DNA of 64,000 nucleotides from Aphrocallistes beatrix (GCA_963281255.1 OY725506.1:1035001-1099000), one strand, 5' to 3'. Counted from the first letter of the stretch, positions 48,751 to 60,576 are shown. A program made the numbers and translations. The notes: generated by a model from the letters alone, not told the origin.

Positions 48751-50649
48751 ATGCATTTGAATAATAATATTTTAATCTTCTTTAGCATTTCATTGTTATT
48801 TAAATGTATTTTCACCTCAGAGAATATCAGAAATTTCTACATAGATTATGATGCAAATCAGTTTGTTAAAGATTCTCGTCCTTTCTCATATGTCTCTGGT
48901 TCCATTCACTATACAAGGGTCCTCTCTTCCCATTGGAGGGACCGCCTTCTCAAAATGAAGGCAGCTGGGTTAGATGCCATAGAGACGTCTGTCATGTGGA
49001 ACATGCACCAGCCTACTTCGATTTCATTCTCTTTTGAAGACAATCTAGACTTAGTCCGATTCATAGAGTTGGCCGATGAGTTGAACCTGCTCGTGATATT
49101 GAGAGTTGGTCCGTATGTTGGATGTGAAGTCGATCTAGGCGGGCTTCCCAGCTGGCTGCTAGTGGAAGGTACTCAGCTAAGATCTACTGAGCCTCTCTTC
49201 TTGTTCTATGTTCAGAGATGGTTTGCAGTCCTGTTTGAGAAAATAATCCCGTTGTTGTACTCTAATGGCGGACCTATTATAATGTTACAGTTAGAACACG
49301 AATATGGGAGTTTTGGAAGGGAACTGTATTATATGTCTAATATGACGTCATTTGTTACAGAATTCCTAGCGGGTAATGAAGTAGTTATCTTCACAGCTGA
49401 TAAGCCGAGATTTTCTGCTTTAGAGCGTGGGTCTGTGCCTGGTTTCCTTACCACTGTAACCTGTAGTACAAAGTGTGATGTCAATTCCACTCTTGCTAAG
49501 TTGCGTGAATTTGGGAGCAAGGGTCCTCTTGTTGTTTCAGAACTGAGGACAGGAAATATTGAAATTTGGGGTAGAAAACAGTGTCAGATGAGTTGCATTG
49601 CCCTTATTGAGAATTTAGATGCAGCTTTAGATCTTGGGGCCTCAGTCAATCTGTATATGTTCGAAGGGGGCACTAATTTTGGGTTTGAGAATGGTGCCAT
49701 CGGCAGGAACAAGTATGTGATGACGAATTTTGAGTCCGGTGCACCTCTAAACGAGGCGGGAGATCCTACCCCGAAGTACTATTCACTCCGTAACTTCCTA
49801 TCTGTTAGGAGGAAGCGAGATCTACTCCCTGTTCCTCCCGCTAGCGTTAAATCGAAGTACGGTGTCATCACTGTGAACTTCTATGGGAGCATCCTTCAAT
49901 CCGAATACTTGGACATGCTAGCCACGCGTCTTGTGTACAGCATGCCACTATCAATGGAGCATTTCTACCAGAGCAGTGGATACATTCTGTATCGAGTGCG
50001 TGTGTTAAGTCCTTGCAATGACTCAGAGAAGATGTACCTCTACATGAAACACCTCAGTGACAGAGGGATTGTGTTCGTGAACAATAAGCCTCAAGGTGTA
50101 CTAGATAGCAACGTCCTGATCAAATCATTACTGCTATGGAAGAACTGTACAGAGCCAGTACAGATTATAGATATATTTGTAGAGAACATGGGTAGGTTTA
50201 GCCATGGCAGAGCAATGAACGGAGAAAGGAAGGGCATATCTGGGTCTATTTGGATTAACGGTGATATCGTGTCTAGTGTTGAAATGTACTCAATTCCTCT
50301 TTCTTCTCTGGATCCTGCGTCGCTCATTCTCTTCAGTTATGATGGGTATGAGCAATCTCCTTACAGACAGCTCTGCTTCTACCAAGGCTACCTCCACTTG
50401 AAGCAAGAACTCAACCGCACTGACACCTACCTCTATATAAACCCTCTCTTCAGCAAGGGACAAGCGTTCATTAACGGTTTTAACTTAGGGCGATACTGGC
50501 CTGATAAAGGTCCCAGTTTGTCCCTGTACGTTCCTGGCTCCTTGCTCAAGCCTTATCCTGAGAGAAACGTGGTCACTCTATTTGAGATTGAATATTGCTC
50601 ATCACCCGAAAGTACATTTGTAGGATTCATGAATAGCCCCTGGCCTTAA
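48751..50649 (+). CDS. GH35-like protein 3, strongly diverged active site
   Basis: 632 residues from the ATG at 48751. Signal peptide (NNNILIFFSISLLFKCIFTS). Fold kept: GSIHYTRVLSSHWRDRLLKM, RVGPYVGCEVDLGGLPSWLL, GGTNFGFENG, C-terminal FNLGRYWPDKGP...TLFEIE. Changes at usually fixed spots: NxHEP is NMHQP, the ENEYG acid/base motif is LEHEYG (Asn replaced by His183, Glu184 kept), SYDYDAP is NFESGAP. The nucleophile Glu264 in VSELRTG is kept, but the following YTGW is RTGN. Either substrate range has changed or it is a non-catalytic galactoside-binding relative. The frame is intact and codon use is normal, so it is under selection or recently so. Confidence 0.9.
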   Translation: MHLNNNILIFFSISLLFKCIFTSENIRNFYIDYDANQFVKDSRPFSYVSGSIHYTRVLSSHWRDRLLKMKAAGLDAIETSVMWNMHQPTSISFSFEDNLDLVRFIELADELNLLVILRVGPYVGCEVDLGGLPSWLLVEGTQLRSTEPLFLFYVQRWFAVLFEKIIPLLYSNGGPIIMLQLEHEYGSFGRELYYMSNMTSFVTEFLAGNEVVIFTADKPRFSALERGSVPGFLTTVTCSTKCDVNSTLAKLREFGSKGPLVVSELRTGNIEIWGRKQCQMSCIALIENLDAALDLGASVNLYMFEGGTNFGFENGAIGRNKYVMTNFESGAPLNEAGDPTPKYYSLRNFLSVRRKRDLLPVPPASVKSKYGVITVNFYGSILQSEYLDMLATRLVYSMPLSMEHFYQSSGYILYRVRVLSPCNDSEKMYLYMKHLSDRGIVFVNNKPQGVLDSNVLIKSLLLWKNCTEPVQIIDIFVENMGRFSHGRAMNGERKGISGSIWINGDIVSSVEMYSIPLSSLDPASLILFSYDGYEQSPYRQLCFYQGYLHLKQELNRTDTYLYINPLFSKGQAFINGFNLGRYWPDKGPSLSLYVPGSLLKPYPERNVVTLFEIEYCSSPESTFVGFMNSPWP

Positions 50650-51730
50650 TTAATATTATTAATTCGTGCCAGATGTCTTATTGTCTCCATTAAATAATTT
50701 ACTGAGTATGGTATGAGTGTCTGTTAGGCTTACAGTGATTCATTGAGCTACTTGTAGTGAAGTAATTACCAATTATCCATCGAGACACAATTTAATCATA
50801 CATTTTCCTCTTAGTTATACGTGCGTGGTAAGAGATGAGATAATTGATAGATTTAGCTTTCAACGGTTGACCTGGGCTTTGCGGTGGTTCCGATATCGTA
50901 TTTGCGAAGCTATACGTATATGTACTAAACACTCATAATGTAAGCAAATTTGAAATGGATTAGTGAAAGTATATCAATATTTGGCACCCGTAGAGATTTC
51001 TCAATTCAATAATATTACCAGGCGCCCGAAGGGCGACACTATAGCTACGTTCGCTAGCCGCTCTGCAGTTTGATATTTAATTAGGAATTTGATAAGTGAT
51101 TACTCAAAATATAACATTCAATTTGATTGATCAAATGAATCTTTGTTAAATTGAGACGATGTGTAGATAGATTGTTGTTAATACAGAAGAGTCAATTTAT
51201 CCTTTGCAAAGTAGAGCAAATTATAGAGAAATTTCTAGACTCGATGGCGGATAATTCTTTGAGGTTAATTATTTGTGGATTCTAGGATGCTCTGCACTCA
51301 AAAAATTTCAGTTACTTCATTTCTAATCGCTTCCTTCTTTTTGAAATGATCCATGAGTCATCTCTATTCAACGTCTTATATGCAATGATACATATACTAG
51401 CTTCTAGCACTAACTAATCCTAAGGTCTTGAATAGATAGACTTGTAGTGATACTTATTAATTGGAATTCTTAGATATTTAAGTATATACATCCAGATTGT
51501 GAAATCATAGATATTATTTGAATATTTATCTGATATTTAGATCCCAAATATTAATTAATAGCTACCTTATATATGATTTACTTATTTGGCTAAATTTAGA
51601 TGAAAAGTATTAATTGAAATAAAGATTTGCACGCAGCAATAAAGCGATCATTCTCCCCATCTAATTTGTACGTCTTTACAACCTTAATATTCAGTTATTT
51701 CCTCTGCAACTCTAGAGTAGCAGTGGAGTT
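50650..51730. other. Intergenic, short repeat fragments
   Basis: A fragment of the TTCAACGGTTGACCTGGG repeat (50855-50935) and a family R hairpin remnant (GGCGCCCGAAGGGCG, 51020-51065). No gene. Confidence 0.5.
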
Positions 51731-53325
51731 ATGCAGAATTTAGAAGCGAAAGTGGTGTGCCTCGGCACGCAGGGAGTGGGCAAGACCTCCCTGGTCATGC
51801 GCTACGTTGGCAAGATGTTCTCCAACACAGTCAACCCGACCATCGGCGCATCCTTCTTCACATTCCGAATGAACTTGGACAACTATCGGGTACAACTTCA
51901 GTTGTGGGACACGGCGGGGCAGGAGCGGTTCAGGTCCATGGCCCCCATGTACTACCGTAACGCTAACGCAGCTCTGGTCGTGTACGACATCACTGACTCG
52001 GGAAGTCTGGACCTGGCGAAGGAGTGGGTGAAGGAGCTGCAGCAGAATGTGGAGCACACGCTGTCTCTCTGTCTGATCGGGAACAAGAGCGACCTGGAGG
52101 AACATCGGCAGGTGTCAGAGGAAGAAGGGAGGCAGTACGCAGCCACGATCAATGCTCTCTTCGTAGAGACCTCTGCGAAGGAGAATACAGGTACTACATT
52201 CTGTAATGTTCTCACGAATGTACATATAACACAGTTATTTCACAAGAATGCATACATGCTAACTGTCCCACTTTTTGTCTCTTTTTATGGGCTAATTTTC
52301 TCGAGTGTCCCGCGTTTTTTGAGTCCAAGTATAATAATTTTCTATTATGTCTGCGAAATTCAACGCCGCGTCCCGCTTTTATCATGACTCAAGTTGGCAT
52401 TTATTCCCATGGTAAGTTGACGAACTGACTCTCTCTACTGCAGTGTTACCATTGGTGTAGCCAGGATTCTTGAGAGGGGTTCGAAGTGAGCGTAGTGGTG
52501 ATACATAAAGGAGTCCCTGCCACTTTTTTCCATTAAGAAATACCACCTCTTAACACCAAATGTTGGAATCTCCACCAGAAATTCATTTAATATTGATAAC
52601 GTATTTCTAATTCTTGCCCAATTATGCAACATGGTTTTTAGAATTATAGGAGCTCACAAGAATGACAATGTGGACTCATGATATAGGATAAGAGGTAAAT
52701 AGTTGAGCTATTTGAGAAAGCCTTCATAACAACTCCCCTCACCCGGTAATTACCACTCATGGTTACTAGGTGCAAATCATAAATGAGCAAATCTCCAGTT
52801 CATAATCCGTTAGTTTACATAATCTGAATTATTTGAAGAGATAAATTCTGTTTGTTATTAATACGATATCTAGTTCCGAGGTCATTATAAGTAATTGTAA
52901 CTTGAGATCGCCTCGAGAAAACTGAACACAATATTCACGATCTCTCATACCTATTTTTCAAAATTATATCCTAAAAGAATCTAAGAATAATTGTCTAAAT
53001 CTATCTCCAGGTCAATTCCTCCATTTATATACCGTATTGATTATATGAATTCATAGGTGTGAAAGAGGCTTTTCTTCAGTTGACACAGGAACTAATCAAA
53101 AGGCACAAAGAGAAACTGAAATCCATGAGTCCAGACTCTGCTCTTTCAAACCCAACCAAACAGGGCATCATCTCTCTGGACAACCGCCTCGATCCTGTGC
53201 AGCTCCGACAGCGGGGGGTAGGCAACGGAGACACCTACATCACACAGATATCCGGGGACTTGAATCAAAGTGCGCGGTATGATCAGCGTCCTGAGAAAGA
53301 AAAGAACTGCTGTAACAGCTCGTGA
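51731..53325 (+). CDS. Rab small GTPase (Rab5/21/22-like), two exons
   Basis: Exons 51731-52190 and 53057-53325 join in phase (ENT-G-VKEAF), giving 242 residues. Motifs: GTQGVGKTS (P-loop), NPTIGASF (switch I Thr), WDTAGQERFRSMAPMYYRNA, NKSD, ETSAKENTG. The C-terminus ends KNCCNSS, a two-Cys geranylgeranylation signal of the CCxxx type, as in Rab5. MAPMYYR and GASF place it in the Rab5/21/22/31 endocytic group; the exact orthologue is not certain. The tail between the G domain and CC is long (about 80 residues). Intron holds an ATGCCAAC repeat (52252-52401) and other repeat debris. A decayed second copy lies at 58243. Confidence 0.9.
52252..52401. mobile_element. ATGCCAAC-ended MITE-like repeat, second copy
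   Basis: ACATGCTAACTGTCCCAC at one end and CTCAAGTTGGCAT at the other, same inner ATTTTCTCGAGTGTCC as 21292-21500. Located in the Rab intron. Confidence 0.6.
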
Positions 53326-54083
53326 CGCCAACCACGCTCTCTTATACAACCACATTCCCGTGTCTTTGCTTTATCTTTATACATTCTTATCCCCAGTTTT
53401 CATGGCTTTGTAGTAATGACTAACATGCTTCTATAATGAATGGAGTATGAGGCTAGTTTTGTTGTACACATTCCATTCATTGATTGTGAGATATTGAGTA
53501 TTTCGTAATTCTAATGGTCAATTTTATGGTTGTACCATAGTAATCTATACATATGGCACTGCCGCGCTCAAAAAACTTGGACCAGGGATGGACTAGTATA
53601 GATAGGGAATTTCAACATGAACCAAAGTATTTTCTTTTTTGAGGAAATTTTCTCACCTGTTTTATACAGTTACAAGCGCGCTTCGCTTGCTTGCGCTGCG
53701 CGGCTTGCGGACACTGCGTGTCCGCAGATTTACCCAGTGGGCGCTTGCGGATATTAGAGAAACAATACGTCGCTTTCTTGTTTTATACTAAGTACGCTGA
53801 ATTGTCATTTGTCTACGGTTACATTGATGAAATCAGAACTGTAGCAGAAATAGTTTCGTGATAAATATAATTTACTTCGTATTAAGTCAACTAATCTGAA
53901 TGTAAGCTCAATTTGAATACACAAAGTTCACATTGCTAAAGATTATTATACTTGATAAATAATCAATTCCAGTCGATGTCGTTAAAAGTTATTTTATGAT
54001 CGAATTGATAGATCGTAGCATATAACACACTTTAATTGTTGTTAACGATCAAATTATAGACTCAAAATAGCAGTATTCAATCA
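53326..54083. other. Rab 3' flank with a short family R copy
   Basis: 53326-53560 is the Rab 3' UTR region, matched at 61011-61200 by the second copy. 53670-53740 is a family R hairpin block (GCGCGCTTCGCTTGCTTGCG, GCGGACACTGCGTGTCCGC). The remainder is AT-rich without features. Confidence 0.6.
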
Positions 54084-55119
54084 TCCTTACTATTAAAACT
54101 CGATTATTGTGTATGTATATATATATATACAAGCGCGCTTCGCGCTTGTTTGCGCTGCGCGGCTGGCGGACACTTCGTGTCCGCCGGAGGCTCCCTTCGG
54201 TCGCCTGGAGTCACATTGGTTAATTATAAGGGAGATAACATCTCTAAATATGTCTGTTCTACTGTGCTAATCGATATCACTCGAAAAATCACCAAATTTG
54301 TCAATTTTAAAATTTTTGATGCGTAATGATGACGTCATAACAAAGTGATGAGTCATCATTTTTTGATGAAAGTCGCATCATATGTGAGGTATGTTAGTAT
54401 ACAGATTCTATTAAAATTTCAGCCTTCTATCTCCTATAATGGCTGAGTTATGCCCGAATAACTGTGTTGCTTAACTTTTAAAAATGTGACAATGACGTCA
54501 TAATTTCATGATGAGTCGACATTTTGCTCTGAACTCAGAACTTACTGGAGCCATAGCCAAAAGACTCCCACATGCCAAAAATCAGCCTTCTGCGCCCGGC
54601 AGTTTCTTCAATCAATTCGTTACAGATATAGATATATAGATATATACAAGCGCGCTTCGCTTGCTTGCGCTGCGCGGCTGGCGGACACTTCGTGTCCGCC
54701 GGAGGCTCCCTTCGGTCGACTATAAGGGAGATAACATCTCTAAATATGTCCATCTTAGTGTTAAAACCGATTTCACTCGAAAAATCACCAAATTTGTCAA
54801 TTTTAAAATTTTTGATGCGTAATGATGACGTCATAACAAAGTGATGAGTCATCATTTTTTGATGAAAGTCGCATCATATGTGAGGTATGTTAGTATACAG
54901 ATTCTATTAAAATTTCAGCCTTCTATCTCCTATAATGGCTGAGTTATGCCCGAATAACTGTGTTGCTTAACTTTTAAAAATGTGACAATGACGTCATAAT
55001 TCCATGATGAGTCGACATTTTGCTCTGAACTCAGAACTTACTGGAGCCATAGCCAAAAGACTCCCACATGCCAAAAATCAGCCTTCTGCGCCCGGCAGTT
55101 TCTTCAATCAATTCGTTAC

Positions 55120-55156
<37 letters not shown>

Positions 55157-55250
55157 CATCGAGTTTTAATAGTAAGGATATATATATACAATCTTCGAGT
55201 TTTAATAGTAAGGATATATATATACAATCATCGAGTTTTAATAGTAAGGA
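54084..55250 (+). mobile_element. Family R, two tandem full-length bodies with inverted ends
   Basis: Starts TCCTTACTATTAAAACTCGA at 54084. Two bodies of about 500 bases (54130-54620 and 54650-55120) follow, each with the GC hairpins, two TGACGTCA palindromes, one TGAGTCA and the end TTCTTCAATCAATTCGTTAC. It closes with the inverted terminal motif GTTTTAATAGTAAGGA three times (ends 55178, 55214, 55250), separated by TA tracts. No coding capacity. Confidence 0.8.
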
Positions 55251-55259
55251 TAATCCATC

Positions 55260-55783
55260 TTTGATGTCTAATTATCACACATGAAATCTCTTACGATGGA
55301 TTATAAATGTATAAAAAAGGTGAGAAAATTCCCTATTTTCCTCAAAAAAGGGCTCGTTGCGGCTCCACTAAGTTCTGACCTCAGACGAAAATGTCGACTC
55401 ATCATGGAATTATGACGTCATTGTCACCTTTTTTATAATTATAAATTTTTTCGACTATAACTCAGTCATTTTAGGTAATAAGGCTGAAATCTTAATAGAA
55501 TGTGTATATTAATTAATATATCTCAAATATGATACAACTATCATCAAAAAATAATGACTCATCATTCTGTTATGACGTCATCATTACGTATCAAAAAAAA
55601 GAAAAAATTTGACAAATTTGGTGATTTTTCGAGTGATATTGATTATAACAATAAGACAACCTTATTTAGAGATGTTATCTACCTTATAATTGATCAATGT
55701 GAGCCTATGCACCCAAAGGGAGCCTCCGGCGGACACAAACTGTCCGCCAGCCGCGCAGCACAAACAAGCCAAGCGCGCTTGTA
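55260..55783 (-). mobile_element. Family R element, inverted and diverged
   Basis: CTCCACTAAGTTCTGACCTC, GGAATTATGACGTCATTGTC and TGTTATGACGTCATCATTAC in order, ending GGCGGACACAAACTGTCCGCC ... AGCGCGCTTGT. Older than the neighbouring copies judging by substitutions. Confidence 0.7.
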
Positions 55784-56211
55784 ATCGGACAGAAGTATTT
55801 GAAATCCTTACTATTTTCCATCATAATTAGTTATAAAGTCGGTCTATTCATGAGTGAGATGTAATCAAACAGTTACGGATATTATAGTTTCGATTTCAAA
55901 TTCATATTCTACACATTCGAATTACTCAGGTTAGATGCCTTCAATTGATTTATTCATTTAAGATTCATCAAACTGTGCCACTTCACGCCATCATGTCTAA
56001 TGGTAATGGGAGTGAAAAGTGGCATAGATTGATAATAATTGATATAGCAATATAAGGCTTCAAACCTGAGTAATTCGAATGTATAATATATGAATTTGAA
56101 ATCGAAAAATTACAGTATCTGTTACAGTTTGATTACATATCTCTCCACGAATAGACCCACTATAACTAGTTATGATGGAAAATAGTAGGATTTCAAATAC
56201 TTTTGTCCGGT
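55784..56211. mobile_element. Palindromic MITE with TA flanks
   Basis: Left ATCGGACAGAAGTATTTGAA and right end TTCAAATACTTTTGTCCGGT are inverted partners with further pairing inside (CCATCATAATTAGTTATA / TATAACTAGTTATGATGG). TA on each side. Similar build to the Tc1-type MITE at 34143 (GAATTACTC, GCCAC(C/T)TCA blocks in common). Confidence 0.75.
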
Positions 56212-56329
56212 TAGAGTATATATTAAAATATATATTAAGACACAGTTTAAAGAATATCATTTATCAAATCATCACTTTTAATATAATTATATACACTTAA
56301 AATTTCACGCGTACTCATATTTATTACAT

Positions 56330-56920
56330 GAATAATACACATTTTTGCTCAATTGGCGAAATCGAACAGTCTGTATGCCACAAAACCACAAATACTCACG
56401 GAAAGGTTGGACTCTTATCAATTACTCACCTACCAAAGGAAGATATTGGCTTAATAGTATGGCGAACAGGAATCAAAAAAGATGGATACGAATGGATACT
56501 ATTTGCCTTCATCATAAAAAGTCTACCTTGATAAATTTTCATCTCTAACCAGTTCTGCATTGATCCTTTTCAACATCATGGAGAAAAAATACATATCAGA
56601 GGTAAGTCTGCAATCATCTAGAAATTTTTGTAACCATTTATAATATTGTCTAATAGGTAAACAAACTATTACTAAAATTACGGTAATGGATTTGTCAAGT
56701 TTTGACATTCAGTTATACCTGGTAGTGCTACCAAGCTGTGTCCACGTTGCTGGTCTGAAATTGTTGATATACTAAATGATCCAAAGGAGTTTGAAGATGG
56801 TAAAACTCTTCCTATGTCTGGGGCCATCATTTCATATCCAGAAGTCAGTATTTTTCCCACCCAGTAGATGTATATGAGGGAAACCGGTACTCTCAATGTG
56901 CTTTAGCCAAATCAGAGAAG
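56330..56920 (+). pseudogene. Decayed coding-like stretch, family not recognised with confidence
   Basis: Plus-strand pieces read NTHGKVGLLSITHLPKEDIG, FCIDPFQHHGEKIHIRG and, after an apparent intron or break, VIPGSATKLCPRCWSEIVDIL. A (C)xDPFxxHxKxI followed by PGxKLCPxC arrangement reminds me of uncharacterised proteins common in invertebrate genomes, possibly transposon-borne. Stops interrupt it. Confidence 0.35.
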
Positions 56921-56984
56921 GTTGGTTAAATCATCGGCTGGTTTGCCATGGAATTACCCATAGGAATGATCTATTTTTTGAATT

Positions 56985-57410
56985 TGTTTACTTTAAATAA
57001 ATATTGTAAACGAAAGTTAACAATTAATTTATCATATAGATCTGAAAATACGATACGTATTCGAAATCTACACCCCCAAAAAACCCATGACCACAGTTGG
57101 AAGCTAGTCTCTAGCATATTTTTGAGATTTGTTGACTTTATGTATCTATTGTAAACAAAAGTAAACAAATAATTTATCATATAGATCTGAAAATATGATA
57201 TTCGAAATCTACACCCCTGAAAACCCCATGTCAACCGTTTAAAGCAAGTTTCTAGCCTATTTTTGAGATTTGTATACTTTATGTATCTATTGTAAACAAA
57301 AGTAAACAAATAATTTATCATATAGATCTGAAAATATGATATTCGAAATCTACACCCCTGAAAATCCCATGTCACCCGTTGGAAGCTAGTCTCTAGCATT
57401 ATTTTCAAAA
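56985..57410 (-). repeat. Three tandem copies of a ~142-bp repeat
   Basis: The marker ATTTATCATATAGATCTGAA recurs at 57027, 57172 and 57313. Each unit runs TTGTAAACAAAAGTAAACAA ... GATATTCGAAATCTACACCC ... GGAAGCTAGTCTCTAGC. Single copies lie elsewhere in the window, one cutting the hAT gene. Confidence 0.85.
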
Positions 57411-57814
57411 TTCATAAAATGGTGTGAACATATGTATATAAAGGTGTGAAAATATGCAGATAATCTTTTTTATTGCCATACAATATAATACATTTAAGAT
57501 ATCAAACATAAGTTGTGGCTTTGAAGTATTAATAACAATGACGATCTATTGTAGTGTCGTACTTGTACAATGATTTCTATTGTGATAGTGTAGCCATTTA
57601 TTTTGTATAGAGAAGGTGTGAAAAATTGTTTTCCATTTTTTTGCAGAGATGTGAAGATTTCGCATAGATCTTAGAACTTAATCGTAGTCATATCATTTGA
57701 CACCTACATGCCAATTTTCACATCTCTATGACTTCCCAATTCTTCAATCAATTCGGACAAACACAAAAGAAAAAAATCCTAGCATTTTAATATATAAGAT
57801 AGAAGATTTATTTA
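57411..57814. other. Intergenic, GTPase-flank-like
   Basis: AT-rich; ACAATGATTTCTATTGTG and the CACATCTCTATGACTTCCCAATTCTTCAATC part resemble inverted versions of 21120-21250, i.e. the divergent region of the GTPase/GH35 module. No gene. Confidence 0.45.
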
Positions 57815-58222
57815 TTAATTAGGCTCTAAATTGTGAAGATGTTACCCAAGCTAGCAACAGCAGCAGCTGGAGGAATTGTGTTGCTGTTGTTAACTATAGG
57901 ACAGTCAGTATCATTTCAACGTCACACGTGAAAGAGGTTCACCCCTTCTTGCCCCGCGAGAGCTTCAGAAATCGCAGTAATAAGATTCGCAATGTACTCT
58001 GAATCAATTCCAAAATTGCCATACTCATTCTCAAACTGCATCAGGATGATGGGACCTCCGTTCGAATAGAGATACGGTTTTATTATAGGCATAATCACGT
58101 GGATCCATTTCCACACGATATCCTGCCACGTATGTTTGGTATGTCCACTGGAACAGATGGTATCACAGTGCAACCAAATCACTGTTAACGATATACTCAA
58201 GTGTAATGGGTCTGTTAACTCT
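57815..58222. pseudogene. Rearranged GH35 fragment (direct, inverted, direct)
   Basis: 57815-57932 is the GH35 gene 1 start (ATG 57839, MLPKLATAAAGG, signal peptide). 57932-58131 is the inverse of the part coding TWQ(G/D)IV...NEYG(S/N)FGIDSEYIANLITAIS, equal to 42841-43041. 58131-58220 is direct again, equal to about 43198-43288 (TVNDILK). The pieces are still very similar to gene 1, so the rearrangement is young. Confidence 0.85.
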
Positions 58223-58986
58223 ATAGTACGGCTAGTGGTGTTATGCAGAATTTAGAAGCGAAAGTGGTGTGCCTCGCCACGCAGGGAGTGGGCAAGACCT
58301 CCCTGGTCATGCGCAACGTTGGCAAGATGTTCTCTAACACAGTCAACACCACCATTGGCGCATCCTTCTTCACACTCCGAATGAACTTGGACAACTATCG
58401 GGTACAACTTCAGTTGTGGGACACGGCGGGGCAGGAGCGGTTCAGGTCCATGGCCCCCATGTACTACCGTAACGCTAACGCAGCTCTGGTCGTGTACGAC
58501 ATCACTGACTCGGGAAGTCTGGACCTGGCGAAGGAGTGGGTGAAGGAGCTGCAGCAGAATGTGGAGCACACGCTGTCTCTCTGTCTGATCGGGAACAAGA
58601 GTGACCTGGAGGAACAACGGCAGGTGTCAGAGAAAGAAGGGAGGCAGTACGCAGCCACGATCAATGCTCTCTTCGTAGAGACCTCCGCGAAGGAGAATAC
58701 AGGTACTACATTCTGTAATGTTCTCACGAATATACATATAACACAGTTCTTGGTGGGACATCCCGCATTTTTGTCTCTTTTTATGGACTAATTTTCTCGA
58801 GTGTCTCGTTTTTACATGAAATTTCCCCATTATGTCGCGCGAAATTCAACGCCGCGTCCTGCAGGTATCATTACTCAAGTTGGCATATATTCCCATGGTA
58901 AATTGACGACTGACTCTATCTACTGCAATATTACCATTGGTATAGCCAGGATTCTTGAGAGGGATTCGAAGCGGGCGTAGTGGTCA

Positions 58987-59072
58987 TAGGCGCCGAACTT
59001 GGGGGCTGGGGGGGCTCGAGCCCTCCCTGGAACTCCAAAATTCCCCATAGATTCCGAAAAGTTCGGCGCTCC
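58987..59072. mobile_element. Small inverted-repeat element
   Basis: AGGCGCCGAACTT at one end and AAGTTCGGCGCTCCT at the other, around a GGGGGCTGGGGGGGCTCGAG core, 86 bases. It interrupts sequence shared with 52480-52500 (GTAGTGG(T)GAT), so it is an insertion. Confidence 0.55.
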
Positions 59073-59252
59073 TGGTAGTGGTGATCATAAAGGAGTCCTT
59101 GCCACTTGTTCCCATTGAAAAATACCACCTAGCGCTCTTAACAGCAAAATTTGGGATTTCCACCAGAAATTCATTTGATAGTAGTATTGATAACGTCCTA
59201 TATTTGTCATGTCATATTCAGGCAATGGCATCCACATTTCTTTTTCATGGTG

Positions 59253-59505
59253 TACAAGCGCGCTTCGCTTGCTTGCGTTGCGCAACTGGCGGACACTTTG
59301 TGTCCGCAGGAGGCGCCCTTCGGGCGCCTGTGGTCACATTGATCAATTTTAAGGTAGATAACAACTCTAAATACGTCTGTCCTACTGTTATAATCGATAT
59401 CGCAAGAAAAATCACCAAATTTGTCAGTTTCTTCAATCAATTCGTTACAGATATACGTATATATATATATAGATAGATAGATTAATCGAGTTTTAATAGT
59501 AAGGA
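59253..59505 (+). mobile_element. Family R, internally deleted copy
   Basis: GCGCGCTTCGCTTGCTTGCG, GGCGGACACTTTGTGTCCGC, then the body joins early to GTTTCTTCAATCAATTCGTT, a TA tract and the inverted end TTTTAATAGTAAGGA. Confidence 0.7.
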
Positions 59506-59850
59506 TATATCTGTAACGAATGGATTGAAGAAACTTCCTGGCACAGAGAGCTGATTTTTGGCATGTCGGAGTCTTTTGGCTATGGCTCCTCTAAGTTCTG
59601 AGCTCAGAGAAAAATGTCGACTCATCATGGAATTATGACGTCATTGTCACCTTTTTTATAATTAGAAAATTTCAGTTTTTCGGCTATAACTCAGCGATTT
59701 TAGGTAATAGAAGGCTGAAATTTTAATATAATGTGTGTATTAATACACTTCACTAAATAATCAATGTGAGCCTAGGCACCCGCAGGACGCCTCTGGCGGA
59801 TACAAATGCTGACCGCGCAGCTCAAGCAAGCGAAGCGCGCTTGTGTTAAA
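59506..59850 (-). mobile_element. Family R, inverted partial copy
   Basis: CTGTAACGAATGGATTGAAG, GAATTATGACGTCATTGTCA, then a diverged hairpin end (GCGCAGCTCAAGCAAGCGAAGCGCGCTTG). Confidence 0.65.
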
Positions 59851-60147
59851 TTATAATATATTATTCAAATTGTACTTATTTGCATACCCTCAATACGTAT
59901 CGAAAATGGAAGCTATCGATTGTGATATGATCAAAAAATAATACGGAAATTTTTATTTGTGAATCAGAGTAAGTTGAATTTATTGTATTTACTAATTTAT
60001 CGATTTCTAGTGCCATTATGGCACCAAGGCTCTTCATAATGTTAATGGTCATGAATCCTTATGGGGTAAAGAAGGAACACTTCTGACTTTGTGGAAAACG
60101 GTAATTACTGCATTCCTAATATCGCTTTTGATGTAATTTATGATAAA

Positions 60148-60576
60148 CAAGCGAGCTTTGCTTGCTTGCGCTGCGCGGCTGGCAGACACTTTGTGTCCGC
60201 CGGAGGCGCCCTTTGGGCGCCTGGGGTCACATTGATTAATTATAAGGGGGATAACATCTCTAAATACATCTGCCTTACTGTTAAAATCGATATCACTCGA
60301 AAAATCTTCAAATTTGTCAATTTATAAATTTTTGATGCGTAATGATTACGTCATAACAGAGTGATGAGTCATCATTTTTGGACGATAGTTGTATCATATG
60401 TGAGATATATTAATATACACATTCTATTAAAATTTCAACCTTCTAGCATCTAAAATGGCTGAGTTATGGTCGAAAAACTGAAATTTCTAATTATAAAAAA
60501 GGTGACAATGACGTGATAATTCCATGATATATATATACACACACACATACACATTAATCGAGTTTTAATAGTAAGG
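60148..60576 (+). mobile_element. Family R, diverged copy
   Basis: GCTTGCTTGCGCTGCGCGGC, GGCAGACACTTTGTGTCCGCC, GGCGCCCTTTGGGCGCC, a body with TGATGAGTCATC and one mutated CRE (TGATTACGTCA), ending TTTTAATAGTAAGGA. Confidence 0.7.

Noticed and set aside
51740-52105. 121-codon frame antisense to the Rab exon
   Set aside because: Caused by GC-rich codon use of the Rab gene on the other strand; repeated identically opposite the decayed copy.
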